A DNA stretch of 15,233 nt from NCBI GenBank assembly GCA_030628805.1, contig DAOVQG010000087.1, positions 1-15,233 on the forward strand, read 5' to 3'. Shown here in pieces: positions 1 through 7,236 of this stretch; positions within the stretch are counted from its first letter, which is position 1; each line of letters opens with the position of its first letter. Source of the DNA: JAGMDK01 sp023128695 (lineage in GTDB: Bacteria; Planctomycetota; Phycisphaerae; UBA1845; Fen-1342). Position numbers and translations under genes: made by a program. The notes under the pieces were generated by a model. That model was given only the letters and a program-made list of their open reading frames with translations, did no database searches and was not told where the DNA came from.

Positions 1-2494
1 CATGGTGCCGTGCCACGACCCGGGCTGCGTCGGCGAGCATCCGCGCGACGCTTTCGTGGAAGCGGGCCGCGATGGTTGCCGCCGCCTCGCCGGCCGCGCG
101 GGCGCGCACGATCTCACCAATCGTCGGCACCAGCGACATTTTTACGACACCGTCGTCTTCGACCACCCCGTGGCGGTCGGCCCCCGCGGGGGCCGAACTG
201 TAGCGGCCGGGCCCCGTGCCGGCCGAACCACCGGCAAGATGCCGGTGCCACACAATGTGGCGGTCGGCCCCCGTGGCGGCCGAATTGACCATATAGGCGT
301 ACGGTTCGACCTCATCCGGCTGGTCGGCGGCGAGGGCCTCCAACGCCATGGCCGCTTCTGCTTCGTGTCGGTTGCGGCTGCACAAGCCGAGCAGAAAGCT
401 GACCGCATCGAAGACCCGCCCGAGGCTCGAGGTCGGCGGAGCATTGATAGACCCGGCGGCCTGCTGCTCGAACACTTGCATATCCTCTGAGGAAGGCACG
501 GCGCCCTCCGAAGAGCCGCGGGCCGCCCGCAGCAGAGCCGCGGCTGGCCGCCAGGTATCCAGCGCCGCCGCGTCTCCGCCGACGAGCGGGTAATACTCCA
601 GGTGCCCGGCCCGCTTATACTCACCGCGTTCGCACAGCAGCACCTCACAGCCCCACACCGCCCGGTCGGGGCCGAAGCCGGTCCCGTCGCAGGCCAAGCC
701 GACGACCGGTCCCGCCTCGCCCCATTCGGCCATCACGCTCAGCACGTGCGCGTGGTGGTGCTGCACCGCGATCACCGGCAGCCCCAGCCCCCGCGCGTAC
801 TCGGTCGCGAGATACTGGGGGTGCAAATCGCACGCCACCGCGTCCGGCTCAAACCCGCACAGCGCTTTGAGGCGGTCGATGGCCCGGACGAAGTGGCGGA
901 AAGCGTCCGGGTGCGAGAGGTCGCCGAGATGCTCGCTCAGCACGGCTTCCCCGCCGGTCAGCAGGCAGCAGGTCGATTTCAACTCGCCGCCGACCGCCAG
1001 AATCTTCCTGTCCCGCACGCTTCGCAATGGTTCATCATCGCCAAAACCCGCCAGCCGAAGCGGTCGCGGGGCATACCCCCGCGCCCGGCGAAGCGGCACG
1101 ACTTCGTCCCGGAAGGTGAACACGACCGAGTCATCGATCGGCCGGAATATCTCCCGGTTGTGCAGCAGAAACGCGTCGGCCACGTCGGCCAATTCGTCGA
1201 GCGCGTCATCGTCCCGGTATGTCAACGGCTGCCCGGCCAGGTTCGCCGACGTCATGACCAGCGGTCCGAGGCCCTCCGCGAAGAGCAGGTGGTGAAGCGG
1301 GGCGTAGGGCAACATGAGCCCGAAGTCGCGGCAGCCCCGCGCCACCGACGGCGCCAAGGCGTCCCGGTCACGTACCCGTGCCAGCACGATCGGAGCCGCG
1401 GGCGAGGTCAGCGCGTCCTCGTCAGCCGGCGTCAGCCGACACAGGTTTCTCGCGGTCGCGAGGTCGGGCACCATTACGGCCAGCGGTTTCCCATCCCGCA
1501 GCTTTAGCTCGCGCAGCCGCCGCACGACCTCTTCCAAGTCCGCCCGACAGGCCAGGTGATACCCGCCGATGCCCTTGACGGCGACGATTTGCCCCGAGTC
1601 CAACAGCCGGGCCGTCTCACGGATCGGATCGCCGGCGATCAATTCTGTTCTTTTGTAGCGGCCGGGCTCCGTACCGGCCGTTTCACCGGCAGGATGCCGG
1701 TGCCACACAGAACTGTAGCGGCCGGGCTCCGTACCGGCCGTCTCACCGGCTGGAAGCCGGTGCCACACAGAAGTGTAGCGGCCGGGCTCTGTACCGGCCG
1801 AACTGTCGCGGCCGGGCTCCGTACCAGCCGTCTCACCGGCAGGATGCCGGTGCCACACGGGGGCAGGATGCCGGTGCCACACAGGGGCAGGATGCCGGTG
1901 CCACACTCGACAAAGTCGCAACCGCGGCCCGCAAACCGCACACGCGTTCGGCTGGGCATGAAACCGCCGATCGGCCGGATCGCCGTATTCGCGCGCGCAG
2001 GGCGGGCACAACTCAAAGACGGCCATGGTCGTCCGCGGCCGGTCATACGGCACGCTCCGAATGATCGAGTACCGCGGCCCGCAGTTCGTGCAGTTGATAA
2101 AGGGGTAGCGATACCGCCGATCGCCGGGATCAAGCAGTTCGCGCAGGCAGTCCGCGCACGTGGCTGCGTCGGGCGTGACCTCGGGCCGCCGCTCGGGATC
2201 GGCTTGCGAGGCGCGAATGCGGAACGTCGTCTCGCCGAGCGGTTCGAGGTCTTGTCGTGTTAAGTCCGCTATTTTTGCCAATGGCGGTAGGTGTCTGATT
2301 AGGTCGTGCTCGAACGCCTCTACTGCACCCGGTTCCCCCTCGACCTCAAGCACGGCCCCGTTGCTGTTATTGGCGACGTGCCCGCCCAGGCCATGTGTGG
2401 TCGCCAGGCGATACACATAGGGACGAAAACCGACCCCCTGCACCTGCCCGCGCAGGTCGAATCGTCGCCGGATTGGGGCTGGATTTACTGACAC
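1..2494 (-). CDS. hypF: HypF carbamoyltransferase, hydrogenase maturation (partial, C-terminus off the left edge)
   Basis: HypF makes the thiocarbamate on HypE from carbamoyl phosphate and ATP, the source of the cyanide ligands of the [NiFe]-hydrogenase active site; it is cytoplasmic. The frame is open from 2494 to the window edge (831 codons). In order: an acylphosphatase domain with GQVQGVGFRP (residues 17-25); a double zinc finger with CxxC pairs at C113/C116, C135/C138, C163/C166 and C185/C188; a repeat-derived insert (197-280); a YrdC-like domain with KGIGGYHLA and TSANLAG; and a Kae1-like domain with HHHAH (579-583) and CDGTGFGPDRAVWG. A second repeat-derived insert lies near 737-775. 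I chose GTG at 2494 because GGAG lies 8 nt upstream; GTG 2500 and GTG 2557 are alternatives. About 90 residues should be missing at the C-terminus. No other hyp gene is visible. All catalytic motifs in view are intact, so it is probably functional despite the inserts. Confidence 0.95.
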   Translation of the reverse strand, partial: MSVNPAPIRRRFDLRGQVQGVGFRPYVYRLATTHGLGGHVANNSNGAVLEVEGEPGAVEAFEHDLIRHLPPLAKIADLTRQDLEPLGETTFRIRASQADPERRPEVTPDAATCADCLRELLDPGDRRYRYPFINCTNCGPRYSIIRSVPYDRPRTTMAVFELCPPCAREYGDPADRRFHAQPNACAVCGPRLRLCRVWHRHPAPVWHRHPAPVWHRHPAGETAGTEPGRDSSAGTEPGRYTSVWHRLPAGETAGTEPGRYSSVWHRHPAGETAGTEPGRYKRTELIAGDPIRETARLLDSGQIVAVKGIGGYHLACRADLEEVVRRLRELKLRDGKPLAVMVPDLATARNLCRLTPADEDALTSPAAPIVLARVRDRDALAPSVARGCRDFGLMLPYAPLHHLLFAEGLGPLVMTSANLAGQPLTYRDDDALDELADVADAFLLHNREIFRPIDDSVVFTFRDEVVPLRRARGYAPRPLRLAGFGDDEPLRSVRDRKILAVGGELKSTCCLLTGGEAVLSEHLGDLSHPDAFRHFVRAIDRLKALCGFEPDAVACDLHPQYLATEYARGLGLPVIAVQHHHAHVLSVMAEWGEAGPVVGLACDGTGFGPDRAVWGCEVLLCERGEYKRAGHLEYYPLVGGDAAALDTWRPAAALLRAARGSSEGAVPSSEDMQVFEQQAAGSINAPPTSSLGRVFDAVSFLLGLCSRNRHEAEAAMALEALAADQPDEVEPYAYMVNSAATGADRHIVWHRHLAGGSAGTGPGRYSSAPAGADRHGVVEDDGVVKMSLVPTIGEIVRARAAGEAAATIAARFHESVARMLADAARVVARHH
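171..284 (-). repeat. Palindromic repeat block inside hypF (insert 2)
   Basis: Two copies of a GGCGGTCGGCCCCCG-type palindrome (near 171-197 and 258-284, plus-strand reading) flank one CCGGCAAGATGCCGG hairpin plus one CGGCCGGGCCCCGTGCCGGCCG unit. The hairpin/GGCCGG pair belongs to the same family as the block at 1654-1906. Read in the hypF frame it gives roughly 38 residues (ATGADRH...WHRHLAGGSAGTGPGRYSSAPAGADRH). It sits in the Kae1-like half of HypF after the conserved RVFDAVSFLLGL and AAMALEALA segments, another normally variable place. Confidence 0.85.
1654..1906 (-). repeat. Palindromic repeat block inside hypF (insert 1)
   Basis: The block contains five copies of CACCGGCATCCTGCCGGTG or close or truncated variants (stem CACCGGC/GCCGGTG, loop of 5 nt). 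They alternate with four copies of a second imperfect palindrome, CGGCCGGTACGGAGCCCGGC. Some units are joined by TTCTGTG. Read in the hypF frame it encodes VWHRHPA and GETAGTEPGRYSS repeated for 84 residues with no stop. It lies between the last zinc-finger cysteine pair and the start of the YrdC domain, where HypF proteins normally have a short linker. A truncated unit (WHRHPAP) is repeated twice at the N-terminal side. Confidence 0.9.
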
Positions 2495-2782
2495 ACACAC
2501 AACTCCGCCATCGGCTAACGACCGTACCTCAATTGCCGGCTTCTGCCAATAGATCACGAACGACCGCGCGGGCTGAAGCCCGCGGCTCTTCGCGCGGGGT
2601 ATTGTTAGGCGCACTTGGCGTGGTTGACTGTCCTGAGCGACGCCGAAATGGCCCGGCCGTCCCAAAAAAATCTAAAAAAACCGTCACTTGTCGGCGCCTT
2701 TTACGTTTCTGACCTTGGCGGGCCGCGTGGGCCCGGTTTTCTACCAAGCGGCACGAGACGCGACACGAAAGGAGAAAGTCCG
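2495..2782. promoter_or_regulatory. Divergent intergenic region between hypF and the exported modular protein
   Basis: This 288-nt gap must hold the promoters of both divergent genes. It contains the palindrome at 2564-2597. A ribosome binding site AAAGGAG (2768-2774) lies 8 nt before the ATG at 2783. A run of A with interspersed T at 2666-2681 is the most AT-rich stretch. I could not fix a convincing -35/-10 pair for either direction. Confidence 0.5.
2564..2597 (+). repeat. GCGGGCTGAAGCCCGC-type palindromic repeat
   Basis: CCGCGCGGGCTGAAGCCCGC followed by GGCTCTTCGCGCGG folds as a GCGGGCT/AGCCCGC hairpin. The same core recurs at 13064-13093 in the same orientation and at 12695-12720 inverted, so it is a dispersed family. 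No coding role is visible. Confidence 0.8.
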
Positions 2783-5700
2783 ATGAAATCCGTAATGCCC
2801 TACATCACAATGGTTCTGGCATTGGGGGCCCTCAGTAGCGGCGCGCTCGCCCAGTTGATGGATCTCTACGACGTCGACTTCGGCTATCCGCCGCACCCCT
2901 TGAATCAACCCCCCGTGACCGGTGCCGGCACACCGCCGCGCGATCGCCCCACGTTGGTGTGGCCCGGCGACCCAACGGTCGTGTCTTCCTGCGGCTACCT
3001 GACCGATCGGCCCTGCCGGTTCGGCAATGGAACGACGGGGGGGGATGGACTGGACTTTACCGTCGAGTCAACCGCCTATGACTGGGAGGTCCCGTGCGTC
3101 TATCGCGAGTACCACATTGAATTCCAGCTCGTCGTCGGCCAGGTCACCCTCTTCACGCTCTATTTGTACTGCCCCGACGAATTCCAGATCGACTTCCAAA
3201 CCTATCAAAGTGGACAGGGTCGCGTCTCCGTGGAATCCAATGAAGTTGACACGTTCACATATGGGGACCTTCTGTCGGTCGAAATTGACCTGGACATCCC
3301 GGACGACTCGGTGATTCTCAAGATCGATGGCAGCCAGGTCTACTCCGGGTCCATTCCAGGCACCGGCAACGGGCTGGACATCGTCTGGTTCTATATGCCG
3401 GGCTTCACCGTCAATGATGTCGCCGCGGTGGACAACATCTACATCACCGGCAACAGCCCCTACTATTGTCGTCCGTGGATCATTGAACACCCGGAGGGGG
3501 GCGAAGTCTGTGACGGTGATTCCTTCACGATGGACGCTACGGCGGACGGTACGACGCCGCTCTCTTGGCAGTGGCAGATTGACGGCCCCTATGGCTGGGA
3601 AAACATACCGGGAGCCACGAGTTCCCAATACACCATCGACCCGGTCTCCGAAGGCGACGAGGGCGCGTACCGCGTCGTCGTCAGCAACAGCTACGGCTCA
3701 GCTAACAGCAACACGGCCGGGCTTCTCGTTAATCCCAGTAGCACGGTGCCAACGAACGTGAATGCTTCAGACGGAAGCTATCCCGATCGTGTTCACATCA
3801 CGTGGAACGAGGCGGCGTATGCCGAGCAGTACCACGTGTACCGCAACGGCTCGGCGATCGGCAGTTGGCAAACCAGCAGAACCTACGACGACTACTCCGG
3901 CACACCAGGCGTCACGTATGACTACGCCGTCGCGTCCCGCAATACCGAGTGCGGCGAAAGCGCGCTTAGCAGCGCCGACGGCGGCTGGCGCGCCCTCTCC
4001 GCCCCCACTGGCGTTTCCGCCAGTGACGGCACGTACACCGGCTATGTGAGCGTGACCTGGAACACTGTCAGCGGGGCCAGTCACTACCGCGTCTACCGAA
4101 ACACGAACAACAATCCCAATACGGCCACCGCATTGGGAAGTTGGCAGACCGGCGCGAGCTACAACGACAGCGGAGCCACACCCGGCACGACGTACTACTA
4201 CTGGGTCAAGGCGGCTACCAGTAGCGGCGGGGCACACGCCAGCGGCTTCAGCGGCTACAACACCGGCTGGCGGGCGCTGTCTGCCCCCAGCGGCGTCTCC
4301 GCCACTGATGGTACGTACACCGGCTATGTGCGTGTGACCTGGAACACTGTCAGCGGGGCCAGCTATTACCGCGTTTACCGGCACACCAGCAATAACTCCG
4401 GCAGCGCCACGGCCGTGAGCAATTGGCAGACCGGCACAAGCTACAACGATTCGTCCGCGACGCCCGGCATGACCTTCTACTACTGGGTCAAGGCTGCCAC
4501 CAGCAGCGGCGGGGCGCACGCCAGCGGCTTTAGCGGCTCCAACACCGGCTGGCGAGCTCTGTCGGCGCCGACTAACATTTCTGCCAGCGATGGTACAGAG
4601 GTCGACGGGGTTCACGTCACGTGGAACAGCTCCGCCGGCGCCAGCCATTACCGCGTCTATCGCAGCGCCGAGGACAATCCCAGCACTGCCGAGACCCTGA
4701 GCGGTTGGCAAACAGCGTCGAGCTACGTGGACGCCGACACCGTACCCGGCGAGGTCAACACCTTCTACTACTGGGTCCGAGCCGCCACCAGCAGCGGCGG
4801 CAGCCGCCCCAGCGCGCTCAGCGCCTCCGATAGCGGCTGGCGTGGCGAAGACTGCCAGCCCAACCAGGTGGCCGACCTGCTTGAATCGGCCGACTGGAAC
4901 GGCCCTGACCAGGGCTTGTACACCGATCCGAACAACTGGATCTGCCACCACGCCGGCGAAAGCGTCGTCCCGCTTGCTCACGCGCTGCTCGAAAACACCA
5001 GCACCACCGACCCGAACCTGGCAAAGCTCGACGACGCTTCCACGAACGCCCTCTGCACGCTCACGATCCGGTCGGTCGACGCGGCGCAGCAGAAGCTCCA
5101 GATCGCGGCCGGCTCGCAACTGACAACGTCGGAGACTACCCTGGTCGAGGCCGGCGGTTGGTTGCAGGTGAGCGGTGGGGTCTTCACGGCTCATACCCTG
5201 ATGACTGGGGCGGCGCAATCGCCGGCTGTCGCTGGACAACTGGACTGCTGGGATCGCGTCTATACAAACGAGGACTACGACCACTACGGCCTCGGCTACA
5301 ACTACGCTTCCGGCTACATTAGCGCGGGGCGTGACTGGTACATCCGAACTGGTGCCACCTTCCACAACATGAACGGGACAGTCGTGGTCGGCGGTGACTT
5401 CATTGAGGAAGAGGATAGCACTTGGACCGGCCCGACGCCGCCAAAGCGTTTGGCCGGCCAGGGTGGCGGCACGCTGGTCGTGATGGGTGATTGCCACTTG
5501 GCTGCCGGAGCAACGTTCGAGTCCCCGGACGGGCTCGTGCAACTGGCCGGCAATTGGGACTGTGCCATCAACGACCCGGCGCGCATCGACATGAGCACGG
5601 GCACGCTCCAGCTCGTCGGCATGCCGGGTGACACGCAGCAGGTCGAGGTGTTGGCGCCGGATAACGGAGAGGTCGTGAACCCGACGGACCCGGCGCTCTT

Positions 5701-6973
5701 CCGCATCGGGCACCTGCAAGTCGGCCCGACCCAGACCAGCGTGCAACTTGTCAACAACCACGACAACACCGGCGGTGGCGGAGACGAAACCCTGTACGTC
5801 GCCCAGCTTGAGCTCGCGGACAACACGACGCTCGTACTGGACGGTGCCAACGTCTACTACACGGAGATTCAGGTCGGCACTAACGTCACGATCGACGACA
5901 CCGGTGGCGGCGCCGTGGTGGGCATCGACTGCAACAACAATGGCGTCGCCGATCAGCAGGATCGCGCCGACTGCGACGGCAGCCCCTGGTGTTCGGATTG
6001 CAACACCAATGGTGTGCTCGACGTGTGCGACATCAGCTACGGCACGAGCCCGGATTGCAATACCAACGGCGTTCCCGACGAGTGTGACATCGCCAGTGGG
6101 ACAAGCCAGGACTGCAACATCAACGGCATGCCCGACGAGTGCGAAGCCGGGGTCGGTGACATCACCATGGCCGGCGGCTTTGTCGGCAAAATCTTCGAGC
6201 TCGACCCGCCCTACCCACTCGGCAGCGGCAACCCGAATCTGGGGACCATGCGCAACGGCGTATACCCGCCGGTGGGATCAATGGAATACTGGGCCCAGTA
6301 CGACACCTTCCACAATGGCGACCAGGGCGACGAGGACTGGATGGGATACGAATTCTCCTTCGCCCGGGAGTTCCACGGCCTCATCTTCCAAGAGGGCATG
6401 CACTTCTGGGACGGCGGCTGGTTCGATGAATTCCAGGTCCAGGTTCGCAGCGACGGCACCTGGACCGACGTGGCGAATTTGAACGTCGACCCGCCCTATC
6501 CCGGCAACAACGGCGTCAACTTTGAGACGTTCACGCTGACCTTCGATCCGCTGGCGGGTGACGCCATCCGCATCTACGGCAATCCCGGCGGCGAGGCCAA
6601 TTTCATCGGTTTCGGCGAGTACCGGGTATTGGCGATGCTGCACCCGACCTTCGACTGCAACACCAACGGCGTGCTCGACGAGTGTGACATCGCCGCCGGC
6701 ACGTCGCAGGACGACAACGGCAACGGCATCCCCGACGAATGCGACGCTCCGCCGGTCTGTCCCGGCGACAGCAACTGCGACGGCGCGATCAACTGGCGCG
6801 ACATCGACTTCTTCGTGGCGGCGATGAACGACAACGTGACGGCGTGGGAGGCTATGTTCGCTCCCGGCACGCCGAGTTGCGCCTTCGAGAATAACGACGC
6901 GAACGCCGACGGCACGGTCAATTGGCGTGACATCGATTTACTCGTCGCGCTGATGAATACGACCTGCCCGTAG
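2783..6973 (+). CDS. Large exported modular protein (Ig, FN3 x4, calcium loops, discoidin-like, dockerin-like)
   Basis: A 1396-residue protein with no recognisable catalytic domain. The start at 2783 is chosen for the AAAGGAG 8 nt upstream and the signal peptide that follows (MKSVMPYITMVLALGALSSG, cleavage likely after ALA near residue 23); the frame is open further upstream but would bury that signal. Domains by approximate residue: 25-230 beta-rich, lectin-like; 231-316 Ig-like (WQWQ, DEGAYRVVVSNSYG); 320-690 four fibronectin III repeats ending in GWRALSAP-like linkers; 700-1045 beta-rich, rich in TLVV and NGTVVVGGDF strands; 1049-1117 DCNTNGVPDECD calcium-loop repeats; 1120-1290 discoidin (F5/8C)-like, ending GFGEYRVLAM; 1291-1325 two more calcium loops; 1327-1396 dockerin-like with paired GDSNCDG...NWRDID and DANADG...NWRDID. 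Probably a surface or secreted adhesin or matrix protein. The dockerin-like end may be a sorting or interaction module as in other planctomycete exoproteins (inference). Confidence 0.9.
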   Translation: MKSVMPYITMVLALGALSSGALAQLMDLYDVDFGYPPHPLNQPPVTGAGTPPRDRPTLVWPGDPTVVSSCGYLTDRPCRFGNGTTGGDGLDFTVESTAYDWEVPCVYREYHIEFQLVVGQVTLFTLYLYCPDEFQIDFQTYQSGQGRVSVESNEVDTFTYGDLLSVEIDLDIPDDSVILKIDGSQVYSGSIPGTGNGLDIVWFYMPGFTVNDVAAVDNIYITGNSPYYCRPWIIEHPEGGEVCDGDSFTMDATADGTTPLSWQWQIDGPYGWENIPGATSSQYTIDPVSEGDEGAYRVVVSNSYGSANSNTAGLLVNPSSTVPTNVNASDGSYPDRVHITWNEAAYAEQYHVYRNGSAIGSWQTSRTYDDYSGTPGVTYDYAVASRNTECGESALSSADGGWRALSAPTGVSASDGTYTGYVSVTWNTVSGASHYRVYRNTNNNPNTATALGSWQTGASYNDSGATPGTTYYYWVKAATSSGGAHASGFSGYNTGWRALSAPSGVSATDGTYTGYVRVTWNTVSGASYYRVYRHTSNNSGSATAVSNWQTGTSYNDSSATPGMTFYYWVKAATSSGGAHASGFSGSNTGWRALSAPTNISASDGTEVDGVHVTWNSSAGASHYRVYRSAEDNPSTAETLSGWQTASSYVDADTVPGEVNTFYYWVRAATSSGGSRPSALSASDSGWRGEDCQPNQVADLLESADWNGPDQGLYTDPNNWICHHAGESVVPLAHALLENTSTTDPNLAKLDDASTNALCTLTIRSVDAAQQKLQIAAGSQLTTSETTLVEAGGWLQVSGGVFTAHTLMTGAAQSPAVAGQLDCWDRVYTNEDYDHYGLGYNYASGYISAGRDWYIRTGATFHNMNGTVVVGGDFIEEEDSTWTGPTPPKRLAGQGGGTLVVMGDCHLAAGATFESPDGLVQLAGNWDCAINDPARIDMSTGTLQLVGMPGDTQQVEVLAPDNGEVVNPTDPALFRIGHLQVGPTQTSVQLVNNHDNTGGGGDETLYVAQLELADNTTLVLDGANVYYTEIQVGTNVTIDDTGGGAVVGIDCNNNGVADQQDRADCDGSPWCSDCNTNGVLDVCDISYGTSPDCNTNGVPDECDIASGTSQDCNINGMPDECEAGVGDITMAGGFVGKIFELDPPYPLGSGNPNLGTMRNGVYPPVGSMEYWAQYDTFHNGDQGDEDWMGYEFSFAREFHGLIFQEGMHFWDGGWFDEFQVQVRSDGTWTDVANLNVDPPYPGNNGVNFETFTLTFDPLAGDAIRIYGNPGGEANFIGFGEYRVLAMLHPTFDCNTNGVLDECDIAAGTSQDDNGNGIPDECDAPPVCPGDSNCDGAINWRDIDFFVAAMNDNVTAWEAMFAPGTPSCAFENNDANADGTVNWRDIDLLVALMNTTCP
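3990..4553 (+). repeat. Tandem 282-bp coding duplication (FN3 repeats 2 and 3)
   Basis: Two adjacent fibronectin III units repeat with a period of exactly 282 bp (94 codons). For example AACACTGTCAGCGGGGCCAG occurs at 4061-4080 and again at 4343-4362. The nucleotide match is much closer than to FN3 units 1 and 4, which indicates a recent duplication or gene conversion. Confidence 0.85.
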
Positions 6974-6995
6974 ACGGACGGGTAGTGCCATGGAA

Positions 6996-7073
6996 GGGAG
7001 GGCGAAGCTCCCGGGAGGGCGAAGCTCCCGCTGAGCCGCGGCGTCCCTGGCTCGGCAGGAGCCTCGCCCTCCC
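6996..7073. repeat. GGGAGGGCGAAGCTCC hairpin repeat, possible terminator
   Basis: GGGAGGGCGAAGCTCC and its near-perfect complement GGAGCCTCGCCCTCCC are separated by about 30 nt (7013-7073). The left arm is also duplicated just upstream (from 6996). It begins 23 nt after the stop of the exported protein and lies between convergent genes, so it could end transcription, though there is no T run. A truncated copy lies at the right edge of the window (15201-15233). Confidence 0.75.
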
Positions 7074-7089
7074 TCTCGCTGGTGCGGCT

Positions 7090-7220
7090 GGGTGGCACGG
7101 CCGTGTCGGCCGTGAATACCTGCACTCTGCACACGGCTGGCACAGCCGTGCCACCCATTCGCACACGGCTGACACAGCCGTGCCACCCATTCGCACACGG
7201 CTGACACAGCCGTGCCACCC
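7090..7220. repeat. GGGTGGCACGGC/GCCGTGCCACCC hairpin repeat with two tandem half-units
   Basis: A 67-nt unit (7090-7156) starts GGGTGGCACGGC and ends GCCGTGCCACCC, with GTGAATACCTGC in the middle. Two perfect tandem 32-nt copies of its right half follow (7157-7188 and 7189-7220, beginning ATTCGCACACGGCTGACACA). The full unit occurs again at 9216-9288. It fills the gap between two convergent stop codons. Confidence 0.85.
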
Positions 7221-7236
7221 ATCGTACCGCCTCCAA

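Noticed and set aside
602..1507. 301-residue plus-strand open frame
   Set aside because: It is antisense to hypF, whose minus frame shows unmistakable YrdC and Kae1 motifs; the plus-strand translation is Arg/Gln/His-rich with no family signature.
2615..2782. Longer N-terminus for the exported protein (56 extra residues)
   Set aside because: It would bury a good signal peptide and a well-placed AAAGGAG inside the coding region.
3767..5761. 664-residue minus-strand open frame
   Set aside because: It lies entirely opposite the FN3 and beta-rich part of the exported protein. Its repeated pattern is a mirror of the FN3 repeats, and high GC explains the lack of stops.
7157..7220. Possible CRISPR array from regular 32-nt repeats
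   Set aside because: The units are directly adjacent with no spacers, and they are half-units of a dispersed hairpin repeat; no cas gene is present.
6974..7236. Short open frames with REGEAPAEP and WHGCVSRV peptides
   Set aside because: These are chance translations of hairpin repeats on both strands, with no start signals.
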